In this document: in pieces, positions 19,458-27,684 of the stretch
How positions within the stretch are numbered: the first letter of the stretch is position 1
How the letters are laid out: each line of letters opens with the position of its first letter
Source of the DNA: Desulfobulbaceae bacterium
Lineage (GTDB): Bacteria; Desulfobacterota; Desulfobulbia; Desulfobulbales; Desulfocapsaceae
Reading direction: 5' to 3'
Assembly (NCBI GenBank): GCA_009773475.1
Contig: WSXV01000004.1
Span: 151,004 to 215,003 of the forward strand
Length of the DNA: 64,000 nt
The notes under the pieces: generated by a model
Database searches by the model: none
Seen by the model: only the letters and a program-made list of their open reading frames with translations
What the model was told of the DNA's origin: nothing
Position numbers and translations under genes: made by a program

Positions 19458-21281
19458 TCAGCGGGCCGGGGCTGGCGCCTTCAGCCACCAGCTCATCAAA
19501 AGCTGCACCGGATCATAATACAAGGGCAGGGTTTCCGGTTGTTGAAAGATATTACGATAGGCAAGGCGATACCCGTTCATGTACCAGTTTGGCACCAGAT
19601 AGTAGCCATACCAGAGGACACGATCCAGGGCCTTGCAGGCTGCAGTCAATTCTTCCTGGGTATGGGCGTAGATTATCTTTTCCACCATGGCATCCACCAC
19701 CGGATCTTTTACCCCGGCCAGATTTTTAGCACCCGGGATATCAGCAACAGTCGAATGCCAGAAGTTACGCTGCTCATTTCCTGGTGACAGGGACTGGCCA
19801 TAGACATGGACAATCATGTCAAAATCAAACTTCTGTTCCCGGTCCGTGTACAGGGCTGGATCGATGGTCCGGTACTCCGCACGGATGCCCAGTTTTTTCA
19901 GATTGCTGACATAAGGCGCCATCACCCGCTCAAAGGATTGGGAGACCAAGAGGATTTCAAAGGTGAAAGGATTGCCGCCCTTATCCTTCAACACACCATC
20001 CTGAATCGTCCAGCCGGCATCGCGCAGCAACTCTCCGGCCTTACGCAGATTCACCCTCGCCCCCTCTTTCTCGGGGGTCACTGGGGGCGTCGGCGGTGTA
20101 CGAAAGACATCGGCAGGCAACTGCTCGCGAAAAGGCTCTAAATACTTCAGCTCCAAACCTTCCGGAACACCGGTGGCGGCGAGCAGCGAATTACTAAAAA
20201 AAGAATTGGACCTGGTGTACTGGTCAAAAAACAGGGATTTGTTGGTCCACTCAAAATCAAGGGCCAGCCCCATGGCCTGTCGAACCCTTGCGTCTTTGAA
20301 GATCGGTCGGCGGGTGTTCATCAGAAAGCCCTGCATCCCGGCGTTATTCTTATGGGGAAAAAGCTTCTTGATCAGGGTCCCGTCGGCGAATCGTCCACCT
20401 TCCATATCCCGGGCCCATTGTTTGGCAATATTGACCGGCATAAAATCAAATTCACCGGCCTTGAAGGCCTCCACCGCGACGATCTGATCCTTGTAGTAGT
20501 TGCTGGTAATGGTATCGAAATTAAACAGCCCTTTCCTGACCGGATGATTTATGGCCCAGTACTTGGGATTGCGCTTATACGTGATGGATTTTCCCTGCTG
20601 TACATCCGCCACCATATAGGGCCCTGAGCCAATGGGAGGGGTCATTGCCAGCTTCCCGTCTTCCGGAGCAAATCCTTGCGTTGCGTAAAACCTGGCCGAC
20701 ATAATTGGAATCTGAGCGGCAATCATCGGCAGCTCCCGGTTGGCCTTGGCAAAGACAAAACGAACACGACGGGAATCAAGGATCTCCGCCTTTACAATAT
20801 CATGATAATAATAGGCATAAGAAGGATGGGCCTGATCGCTTTTTAAAATATCCAGGGAGTATTTTACGTCCACCGGCGTTATGGGGCTGCCATCGGAAAA
20901 ACAGGCGGCCTCATTTAAGGTAAACACCATGGATAATTTATCTTTGGCCACCTCAATATCTTTGGCAATCAGGCCATATTCTGCAAAAGGTTCATCCAGA
21001 CTCGCCACCGCCAGGGGTTCAAAGACAAAGGAGTCAAGCCCCATGGGCGGCGTACCTTTCAGGGTAAAAGGATTCATCTTGTCAAAACTGCCGAGATCAT
21101 GCAGCACAAGAGCCCCCCCCTTCTCAGCCTGGGGGGAAGCATAGTCAAACTGCTTAAATCCAGGCGCATACTTCAGGTTACCATCTATGGAAATTCCATG
21201 GCCCGCATGGGATATGGAACTGGAGCAGACAGAAAAAAGGAAAACCAGGAGGACCGAAAGGAAAGGGACTGAGCGGGGCAT
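19458..21281 (-). CDS. YejA-like extracellular solute-binding protein, family 5
   Basis: 607 aa after choosing the ATG at 21281, which has AAGGA upstream and gives a clean signal peptide (MPRSVPFLSVLLVFLFSV, cleavage near SHAGHG). It is a periplasmic oligopeptide-type binding protein; EKGGALVLHDLGSFDKMNPF and the later GMQGFLMNTRRPIFKDARVRQA motif are characteristic of the YejA branch, which takes up microcin C-like or murein peptides. The usual yejB/yejE/yejF transporter genes are not adjacent, so it is an orphan here. An upstream in-frame start would add 13 residues before the signal. Confidence 0.88.
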   Translation of the reverse strand: MPRSVPFLSVLLVFLFSVCSSSISHAGHGISIDGNLKYAPGFKQFDYASPQAEKGGALVLHDLGSFDKMNPFTLKGTPPMGLDSFVFEPLAVASLDEPFAEYGLIAKDIEVAKDKLSMVFTLNEAACFSDGSPITPVDVKYSLDILKSDQAHPSYAYYYHDIVKAEILDSRRVRFVFAKANRELPMIAAQIPIMSARFYATQGFAPEDGKLAMTPPIGSGPYMVADVQQGKSITYKRNPKYWAINHPVRKGLFNFDTITSNYYKDQIVAVEAFKAGEFDFMPVNIAKQWARDMEGGRFADGTLIKKLFPHKNNAGMQGFLMNTRRPIFKDARVRQAMGLALDFEWTNKSLFFDQYTRSNSFFSNSLLAATGVPEGLELKYLEPFREQLPADVFRTPPTPPVTPEKEGARVNLRKAGELLRDAGWTIQDGVLKDKGGNPFTFEILLVSQSFERVMAPYVSNLKKLGIRAEYRTIDPALYTDREQKFDFDMIVHVYGQSLSPGNEQRNFWHSTVADIPGAKNLAGVKDPVVDAMVEKIIYAHTQEELTAACKALDRVLWYGYYLVPNWYMNGYRLAYRNIFQQPETLPLYYDPVQLLMSWWLKAPAPAR

Positions 21282-21547
21282 AAGTTTAGAATCCTTACTA
21301 AAAAAATGAACCAAGCGCACGCCTGAGCGTAAAAAAACGGCATCGGTCCTTAGGGAATATTTTCATTGAACAATTATTTATTTCAACGGCTTAACTATGG
21401 CAATAGTACCCTTTATCGACTAATATATCAGCCTTTATATCAGTTACTTATTGTCTCGTTTTTCCTTCCAGTGAAGGATACGAAAAGTTACTCGTAAAAT
21501 CAATACCATATTATTCACCACTCAACATGCCAATCAGGAGCTGCAAG

Positions 21548-22837
21548 ATGGGAAAAACCATAGCTACGAAGATATTTGACGCACATCTGCGTGACACCCC
21601 CACCCCGGGCAATATGATCCTTGATATTGATGTTGTCATGTGCCATGAAATCACCACTCCCATAGCGATCATGGATCTCATGGAAAAAGGGATGGACCGG
21701 GTCTTTGATCCGAGCAAGATCAAGGCGGTCATCGACCATGTGACTCCGGCCAAGGATTCCAAGACCGCCATGCAGGGCAAGATCATGCGGGACTGGGCCA
21801 GGCGGCACCAGATCAAGGATTTCTTTGATATCGGCGCGAACGGTGTCTGCCATGCCCTCTTTCCTGAAAAGGGCTTTATTCGTCCCGGCTACACGGTGAT
21901 CATGGGCGATTCCCACACCTGCACCCATGGGGCCTTTGGCGCCTTTGCCGCCGGTGTCGGCACCACCGACCTTGAAGTCGGCATCCTCAAAGGCGTTTGC
22001 TCCTTCCGGGCTCCGGAAACCATGCGCGTGGTCCTGAACGGCGCCCTCTCCACCGGGGTCACAGCCAAAGACGTGATCCTGTCTGTTATCAAACGACTAA
22101 CCGTCAATGGCGCCACGGACCGGGTCATCGAGTTTGTCGGCCCGGTGGTGGACGCCATGACCATGGCTGCCCGCATGACCCTGTGTAACATGGCTGTGGA
22201 AGCAGGGGCCACCAGCGGCATCTGCCTGCCGGATCAGGTAACAGCCGAATATCTCTGGCCATTTATCAAGGATACATATACTTCTCTTGCAGCCGCAGTG
22301 GAAGATTTCAAAAAATGGCATTCCGATCCAGACGCGACGTATGTGGAAACCCTAGAATTTGATATCTCTGCCCTTGAACCCCAGGTCACCTTTAATTTTA
22401 AGCCTGATCAGGTCAAGGATATCAGTGAGATGGAAGGTACGCATGTTGACCAGATCTACATCGGCTCCTGCACTAATGGTCGCATCGAGGATCTTCGGGA
22501 CGCTGCCTCGATCCTCAAGGGGAGAAAACTTGCTGACGGAGTGCGTGGAATCGTCACTCCTGCCACTCCCGCCATTTATTCACAAGCCCTTGAAGAAGGG
22601 ATCATCAAGATCTTTATGGAGGCCGGCTTCTGCGTGCTGAATCCTACCTGTGGCGCCTGTCTTGGAATGAGCGCCGGGGTCATGGCGGCTGGCGAGGTCT
22701 GCGCCTCAACCACCAACCGTAACTTTAATGGCCGCATGGGCAAAGGCGGCATGGTCCATCTGATGAGCCCCTTCTCCGCCGCCGCTGCCGCTGTCACCGG
22801 CACCATCACTGACCCCCGGAAATTTCTGAATCAATAA
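21548..22837 (+). CDS. leuC: 3-isopropylmalate dehydratase large subunit
   Basis: 429-aa aconitase-family protein of the shorter LeuC2/HacA type. The [4Fe-4S] ligands are visible in GSCTNGR and in NPTCGACLG, and MGDSHTCTHGAFGAFA is the substrate-side signature. With LeuD it interconverts 2- and 3-isopropylmalate in leucine synthesis; a homoaconitase or citramalate role is an alternative the sequence does not exclude. The ATG at 21548 follows AGGAG at eight bases; the upstream in-frame ATG lacks a site. leuA and leuB are not in the window. Confidence 0.93.
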   Translation: MGKTIATKIFDAHLRDTPTPGNMILDIDVVMCHEITTPIAIMDLMEKGMDRVFDPSKIKAVIDHVTPAKDSKTAMQGKIMRDWARRHQIKDFFDIGANGVCHALFPEKGFIRPGYTVIMGDSHTCTHGAFGAFAAGVGTTDLEVGILKGVCSFRAPETMRVVLNGALSTGVTAKDVILSVIKRLTVNGATDRVIEFVGPVVDAMTMAARMTLCNMAVEAGATSGICLPDQVTAEYLWPFIKDTYTSLAAAVEDFKKWHSDPDATYVETLEFDISALEPQVTFNFKPDQVKDISEMEGTHVDQIYIGSCTNGRIEDLRDAASILKGRKLADGVRGIVTPATPAIYSQALEEGIIKIFMEAGFCVLNPTCGACLGMSAGVMAAGEVCASTTNRNFNGRMGKGGMVHLMSPFSAAAAAVTGTITDPRKFLNQ

Positions 22838-22979
22838 ATGATACAGTAAAAGGATAGAGGCTGATGGCCAATAACTGTAAAATAGACACTGCAAGCAGCT
22901 GATTCTGAAACACGAGCAGCCCATTCATCAAATTATTTTGAAAAGCTCGTCATATAAAATAGAGATAAGAGGAAATGCC

Positions 22980-23528
22980 ATGAACACAGTCACTAAAACC
23001 TTCGGTGGGCCCGCCATCCTGCTGGACAGAAACGATATCAATACCGATGAGATTATCCCAGCCAAATATCTCACCGAGATTACCAAAATGGCCCTGAAAC
23101 CCCATCTTCTCGAAGACTTGCTGCTCGACGGTCAGCCCTTCAACCTCCAGTCACCTGGGATGCAGCAGGCAAGGGTGGTGATCACCCGCGCCAACTTTGG
23201 CTGCGGCTCATCAAGGGAACACGCGGTCTGGGTCTTTGAAGTCAACGATATCAACATTGTCATTGCCGAGAGCTTTGCCCGGATCTTCCGCCAGAACATG
23301 TTTAACTGTGGCATCCTCGCTATTGAACTTCCCGCAGCCGACATCGATCACCTCTTTGCGATGAAGGGTGCGCTTACCGTCGCCGTTGACCTCGAGACAA
23401 CCACAATGACGGCCAGTTCAAGCGATCCAGGCCAGGCGCCTTTCTCCTGTCCGTTTCAGATGAACCCCTTTGACCGTGACCTGGTGGCGGCTGGTGGTTG
23501 GCTAGCCTACGCCGACAAAAAATTTTAG
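22980..23528 (+). CDS. leuD: 3-isopropylmalate dehydratase small subunit
   Basis: 182-aa swivel-domain partner of LeuC. Family motifs: DRNDINTDEIIPAKYL near the N-terminus, FGCGSSREHAVWV (substrate-binding loop) and IIAESFARIFRQN-like text (VIAESFARIFRQNMFNCG). The ATG at 22980 has AGAGGA upstream; an earlier in-frame ATG would add 14 residues not seen in the family. It lies 142 bp after leuC. A long hairpin begins on the last base of its stop codon and probably ends transcription. Confidence 0.94.
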   Translation: MNTVTKTFGGPAILLDRNDINTDEIIPAKYLTEITKMALKPHLLEDLLLDGQPFNLQSPGMQQARVVITRANFGCGSSREHAVWVFEVNDINIVIAESFARIFRQNMFNCGILAIELPAADIDHLFAMKGALTVAVDLETTTMTASSSDPGQAPFSCPFQMNPFDRDLVAAGGWLAYADKKF

Positions 23529-23582
23529 AGCCCGTTATGAGACAAGCAAGGTCTTCTTCTTGTTTGTCTCATTTACGGGCTC
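23528..23582 (+). terminator. Hairpin after leuD
   Basis: Stem arms of 8 and 13 bp (GAGCCCGT with ACGGGCTC; TGAGACAAGCAAG with CTTGTTTGTCTCA, one G-T pair) separated by a small internal bulge and closed by an 8-base loop. It starts at the leuD stop codon. There is no long T run after it, so either a weak intrinsic terminator or an mRNA 3'-end stabiliser. Confidence 0.7.
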
Positions 23583-23586
23583 TTAT

Positions 23587-23634
23587 GCAGCATCCGGAAA
23601 ACAGCAATCTGTTCTGCTGTTTTCCGGATGCTGC
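23587..23634. repeat. Perfect 20-bp inverted repeat with 8-base loop
   Basis: Arms 23587-23606 and 23615-23634 are exact reverse complements (left arm begins GCAGCATCCGG, right arm ends CCGGATGCTGC). It lies four bases after the leuD hairpin. There is no T run on either strand side, so a terminator, a processed RNA hairpin or a mobile-element relic are all possible. Confidence 0.85.
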
Positions 23635-23648
23635 GTCCAACAAATCAC

Positions 23649-23711
23649 ATCCACCGGATGTTTATCGGAATCCACCAGATGTTTACCGGTATCCACCGGA
23701 TGTTCAACCAG
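23649..23711. repeat. Three 21-bp tandem direct repeats
   Basis: Units at 23649, 23670 and 23691, each beginning ATCCACC(G/A)GATGTT; units 1 and 2 continue as TATCGGA or TACCGGT, while unit 3 diverges at the end. Each unit carries a small inverted repeat (ATCC-acc-GGAT). They lie 84-146 bp before the GH17-GT2 gene start. They could be operator repeats or a small coding relic (7-residue period PPDVYRN). Confidence 0.85.
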
Positions 23712-23753
23712 ACGACAAACAGTTGTACCATTTTCTGACAGGCTTCAAATTAC

Positions 23754-23770
23754 CCCCGATAAACGGGATA
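23754..23770. promoter_or_regulatory. 17-bp near-palindrome, copy A
   Basis: CCCCGATAAACGGGATA, with CCCG/CGGG arms around ATAAA. An identical 17-mer occurs at 39094-39110. This copy ends 24 bp before the GH17-GT2 start codon, where it could act as an operator or mRNA hairpin near the ribosome-binding site. The function is inferred only. Confidence 0.45.
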
Positions 23771-23794
23771 TCTGACTATTAAAGTAAACCCACT

Positions 23795-26395
23795 ATGACC
23801 AAATCGAATTTCCTCATCGGCATCGCCATCACCATGGTGTCCATTATGTTCTGGGCATCTCTTAACCGGCCGGAAAACGCACCCCCCTGGCCGACCCAGA
23901 TCCAGGGATTCTCCTTTTCTCCCATGCGGGAAAACCATAATCCCATCGACCATATTCTGCCCAATGCCGATGAAATAGATCAGGATCTTGCTCTCTTAGC
24001 CCATACCACCCATGCCGTTCGCACCTATACCATGGAGGGAGACCTCAGCAAGATTCCTGCCCTGGCCCAGAAGCACGGTCTCAATGTAACCCTTGGCGCC
24101 TGGCTGAATGCTGATCCCAAGGCTAACGAGATTGAAGTCAATAAGCTTATTACAACGTCCAAGGAAAACTACCGGAATGTGGTGCGGGTGGTGGTGGGCA
24201 ATGAGTCCATCCTGCGTGGCGAGCTCAAGGTCGAGGAAGTTGCTGTCTATCTGAAACAGGTACGAGAGGCGCTGACAATCCCCGTGAGTACTGCTGAGAC
24301 CTGGGACGTGTGGCTGGCTCATCCAGAGTTGGCCGAGCATGTCGATTATATCGCCGTCCATATCCTTCCCTACTGGGATGGCGTAGAGCTTGATCAGGCC
24401 GTCGATCATGTGGTCGTCACCATGAACAAGCTGAAAAGTAAATTTCCTGACAAAGAGATTGTCCTTGCCGAGGTAGGCTGGCCCAGCAATGCCCGTACCC
24501 ACAAGGCGGCTGTGGCTTCACCGGCCAATCAGGCAACCTTCCTCCGTCATTTCCTGCTTCGGGCTGAACAGAAAAAGTACGTCTATTATATCATGGAGGC
24601 CTTTGACCAACCCTGGAAACGAATAAGTGAAGGATCAGTCGGGGCCTACTGGGGAGTCTACGATGTCCATCGTCAACCCAAATTTGCCTTTACCGCCCCC
24701 ATCGTCGAGATTCCCCAGTGGCGCCTGCTGGCTGGAATCTCCATCGTCATTGGGATCATCACCTTCGCCATGCTGCTCATAGACGCCCGCAGTTTACAGA
24801 AGCGAGGCCGCAGCTTCCTCGCCATTGTCGCCTTTTGCTCAGCCACGGCCGCCGTCTGGATTATTTACACCTATTACAACCAATACATGACGGTCACCGC
24901 CATTATCGTCGGAGTGTTGATGATCATCGGCATGATCGGCGTCGCCCTGGTTCTTCTCACCGAGGCCCACGAATGGGCCGAGGCCATCTGGGTGGATAAG
25001 TGGCGGCGGGGATTCACCCCAATCCTGCTGGCGGACGAGGATCTGCCAATGGTATCGGTACACGTTCCGGCCTACAATGAACCGCCGGAGATGATGATAG
25101 CCACCATTGACGCCTTAGCAGCCCTTGATTATCCCCATTTTGAGGTGATTGTTATCGACAATAACACCAAGGATCCAGCTATCTGGCAACCCGTTGAGGC
25201 CCATTGCGCCACCCTTGGTCCCCGTTTTCGGTTTTTCCATCGCGACCCGCTGCCCGGGTTCAAGGCAGGTGCCCTCAATTTTGCCCTGGCCCAGACCGCA
25301 CCGGATGTCGAGGTCATTGCCGTCATCGACAGCGACTATCAGGTGTCTCCCCTCTGGCTGCGCGACCTTGTGCCCCAGTTCAGCAAGCCGGAAGTAGCCA
25401 TTGTCCAGGCCCCCCAGGATTATCATGACGAAAAGGAAAACCTGTTTAAGGCCATGTGTTATGCCGAATATCGAGGATTCTTCTATATCGGAATGCAGAC
25501 CCGCAATGAACGTAACGCCATCATCCAGCATGGCACCATGACCATGGTCCGAAAATCCGCCCTGGAGGAAGTCAATGGCTGGTCAGAATGGTGTATTACT
25601 GAAGATGCGGAACTGGGACTCAAGATCTTTGAGAAGGGCTATGAAGCCAATTACATTGCCAAAAGTTACGGCAAAGGGGTTATGCCGGACACCTTTATTG
25701 ACTTTAAGAAACAACGTTTCCGCTGGGCTTACGGGGCAGTGCAGGTTATGCGCCACCACTTCGGCATCCTCTTTCTCGGGCGCGGCCACACCAAACTGAC
25801 CAGCGGCCAGCGATATCACTTCGTCGCCGGTTGGCTCCCGTGGATGGCCGACAGCCTGAACATGCTCTTCACCCTGGCCGCCATCGGCTGGTCCATTGCC
25901 ATGATTTACAATCCCCTCAAGTTTGACCCGCCCATGGTGATTCTCTCTTCCATGCCCATGATGCTGTTCTCATTCAAGATGGCCAAGATGATTTATCTGT
26001 ACCGCACCCGGGTCGGTGCCACCGTGGCCCAGACTGCCGCCTCGGCACTGGCCGGTCTGGCCCTATCGCACACCATCTCCATGGCCATCCTGCAGGGAGT
26101 CTTCACCAAGAGCAAACCCTTTTTCCGAACCCCAAAAATGGAACAAGCCCATGCCCTGCGCAAGGCCATGCTCTCCGCCCGGGAAGAAGGGTTGATCATG
26201 CTGGGACTGTGGAGCTCTGCCTATGGAGTGGCAGTAAAACAGGGAACCGAATCCTCTGATCTGATTGTCTGGATCATGGTCCTGCTCGTCCTCTCCATTC
26301 CCTATCTGGCAGCAGTTCTGTTCTCCCTGATCAGTGGTTTCAGCTGGCTGCCCAGCTGGCTGCTTGCCAATAAATCCAGTGATCCCAAGAAATAA
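23795..26395 (+). CDS. GH17-GT2 fusion, beta-glucan synthase-like membrane protein
   Basis: 866 aa. After one N-terminal membrane segment (residues about 5-22) comes a GH17 glucanase/transglucosidase domain with the acid Glu137 in VGNES and the nucleophile Glu226 in AEVGWPS. Two membrane segments (about 312-360) and a third (about 365-385) lead to a processive GT2 domain: VSVHVPAYNEPPE, DSDYQV, TEDAELGLK and QRFRWAYG (the QxxRW motif). Four or more membrane segments end the protein. The family includes NdvB/NdvC-like cyclic beta-(1,3)/(1,6)-glucan synthases; the product here (osmoregulated glucan or exopolysaccharide) is inferred. No c-di-GMP PilZ domain is seen. Confidence 0.9.
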   Translation: MTKSNFLIGIAITMVSIMFWASLNRPENAPPWPTQIQGFSFSPMRENHNPIDHILPNADEIDQDLALLAHTTHAVRTYTMEGDLSKIPALAQKHGLNVTLGAWLNADPKANEIEVNKLITTSKENYRNVVRVVVGNESILRGELKVEEVAVYLKQVREALTIPVSTAETWDVWLAHPELAEHVDYIAVHILPYWDGVELDQAVDHVVVTMNKLKSKFPDKEIVLAEVGWPSNARTHKAAVASPANQATFLRHFLLRAEQKKYVYYIMEAFDQPWKRISEGSVGAYWGVYDVHRQPKFAFTAPIVEIPQWRLLAGISIVIGIITFAMLLIDARSLQKRGRSFLAIVAFCSATAAVWIIYTYYNQYMTVTAIIVGVLMIIGMIGVALVLLTEAHEWAEAIWVDKWRRGFTPILLADEDLPMVSVHVPAYNEPPEMMIATIDALAALDYPHFEVIVIDNNTKDPAIWQPVEAHCATLGPRFRFFHRDPLPGFKAGALNFALAQTAPDVEVIAVIDSDYQVSPLWLRDLVPQFSKPEVAIVQAPQDYHDEKENLFKAMCYAEYRGFFYIGMQTRNERNAIIQHGTMTMVRKSALEEVNGWSEWCITEDAELGLKIFEKGYEANYIAKSYGKGVMPDTFIDFKKQRFRWAYGAVQVMRHHFGILFLGRGHTKLTSGQRYHFVAGWLPWMADSLNMLFTLAAIGWSIAMIYNPLKFDPPMVILSSMPMMLFSFKMAKMIYLYRTRVGATVAQTAASALAGLALSHTISMAILQGVFTKSKPFFRTPKMEQAHALRKAMLSAREEGLIMLGLWSSAYGVAVKQGTESSDLIVWIMVLLVLSIPYLAAVLFSLISGFSWLPSWLLANKSSDPKK

Positions 26396-26436
26396 ATACT
26401 TAATTGATCATATCGCAGTATGATCAATTAAGTATT
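26395..26436. terminator. Perfect 18-bp hairpin between convergent genes
   Basis: Arms 26395-26412 and 26419-26436 are exact reverse complements (left arm starts AATACTTAATTG) around a 6-base loop TCGCAG. It starts on the last base of the glucan synthase stop codon and lies between two convergent genes, so it can serve as a bidirectional terminator. The stem is AT-rich and without a T tract. Confidence 0.75.
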
Positions 26437-26549
26437 CGATTATGCTAAAAATTCTTTACACAGGACCAAGTTTTTTTGCCTGTACTAGCGATTTTCAGTA
26501 TTCCCTGGCTTGAACCAAAACTCACCTGTACAAGGCACCCCCGAGCTCT

Positions 26550-27563
26550 TTACTTCTTTCCTAAAAAGCTCTCCAGCACATCAATGTCTTGCTTGCTTCC
26601 AAGGATCAGCGAGGTGCGTTCATGCAATGATTCCGGCTGGATATCAAGAATTCTCTGGCCTGCATCATTGACGGCGCGGCCTCCTGCCTGTTCTATCAGA
26701 AAAGCCAAAGGAGAGGCCTCGTATAACAGTCGCAACTTCCCTTGGGGCTTGTCGGGATTTCGGCAATCACTGGGATAGAGGAAGACCCCGCCGGTAATCA
26801 GATTCCGGTGGAAATCGGCAACCAGGGTGCCAATATAGCGAGAGCTGTAGGGACGGCCGGAACTCTCGTCAATCTCCTTGAAGTACTGGATATAATCCCG
26901 CATCACCGGGCTCCAGTAGTGATAATTCCCCTCATTGACCGAAAAATATTTGCTCCTTTCCGGAACGCGGATATTTTCATGGGAGAGAAAAAATTCACCA
27001 ACACTGGGATCCAGAGTAAAACCATGGACTCCATGTCCCGTCGAATAAACCATCATGGTTGAAGAACCATAAATAATATAACCGGCGGCAACCAATGTGT
27101 TGCCGGGCTGAAGTATATCCTGCAAGGTTCCCTGCCCTTCCTGACTCTTGCGGTGATGAATAGAAAAGATGGTCCCTATGCTGACATTGACATCAATATT
27201 GGAAGATCCGTCCATGGGATCAAAGGCAAGGGTATATTTGCCTTCATATCCTTCTCGGGCCGGAATAATTTCATCATCTTCCTCTGAGGCCATAACACAG
27301 ACGAAGCCGCTTCTGGCCATTCTCCGTTTGATAGTGTTATTGGCAAACTCATCTAACTTTTGAACCTCCTCCCCCTGGATATTCGTCTTCCCTGAATCCC
27401 CGATAACATCGGCAAGACCCGCCATATTGACCTCAGCCGAGATAATTTTTCCGGCAACAATCAGCTCAGTTAACAGACCTGACAAATCGCCGGTTGCTTC
27501 CTTATGCATTTGCTGACTGTCTGTGATCTGCCGATGGACGGTAATTCCCACTGGTCGTTTCAT
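26550..27563 (-). CDS. fbp: Fructose-1,6-bisphosphatase class I
   Basis: 337-aa gluconeogenic enzyme hydrolysing fructose 1,6-bisphosphate. Metal and substrate motifs are clear: ASEEDDE, the FDPMDGSSNIDVN signature and YPSDCRNPDKPQGKLRLLYEA near the C-terminus. The frame is open far upstream, but the ATG at 27563 follows AGGAG and gives the family N-terminus; the upstream extension overlaps the pepA end and looks non-coding. It lies 121 bp after pepA on the same strand. Confidence 0.97.
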   Translation of the reverse strand: MKRPVGITVHRQITDSQQMHKEATGDLSGLLTELIVAGKIISAEVNMAGLADVIGDSGKTNIQGEEVQKLDEFANNTIKRRMARSGFVCVMASEEDDEIIPAREGYEGKYTLAFDPMDGSSNIDVNVSIGTIFSIHHRKSQEGQGTLQDILQPGNTLVAAGYIIYGSSTMMVYSTGHGVHGFTLDPSVGEFFLSHENIRVPERSKYFSVNEGNYHYWSPVMRDYIQYFKEIDESSGRPYSSRYIGTLVADFHRNLITGGVFLYPSDCRNPDKPQGKLRLLYEASPLAFLIEQAGGRAVNDAGQRILDIQPESLHERTSLILGSKQDIDVLESFLGKK

Positions 27564-27684
27564 TATTTCTCCTGGTTGAATTGAGGGGTTCTTGATTTGT
27601 AATGGGCTGAAGGTTGAATGAGTGGTGCGACACAACATGCACCCTCCACAATCTTCCTGTTTTCTATCTTCCGACTCCTGCCTT

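Noticed and set aside
23498..23782. 94-codon ORF with 7-residue repeats over the leuD 3' spacer
   Set aside because: It starts inside leuD, spans two strong hairpins, and its repeats are explained by the 21-bp DNA repeats.
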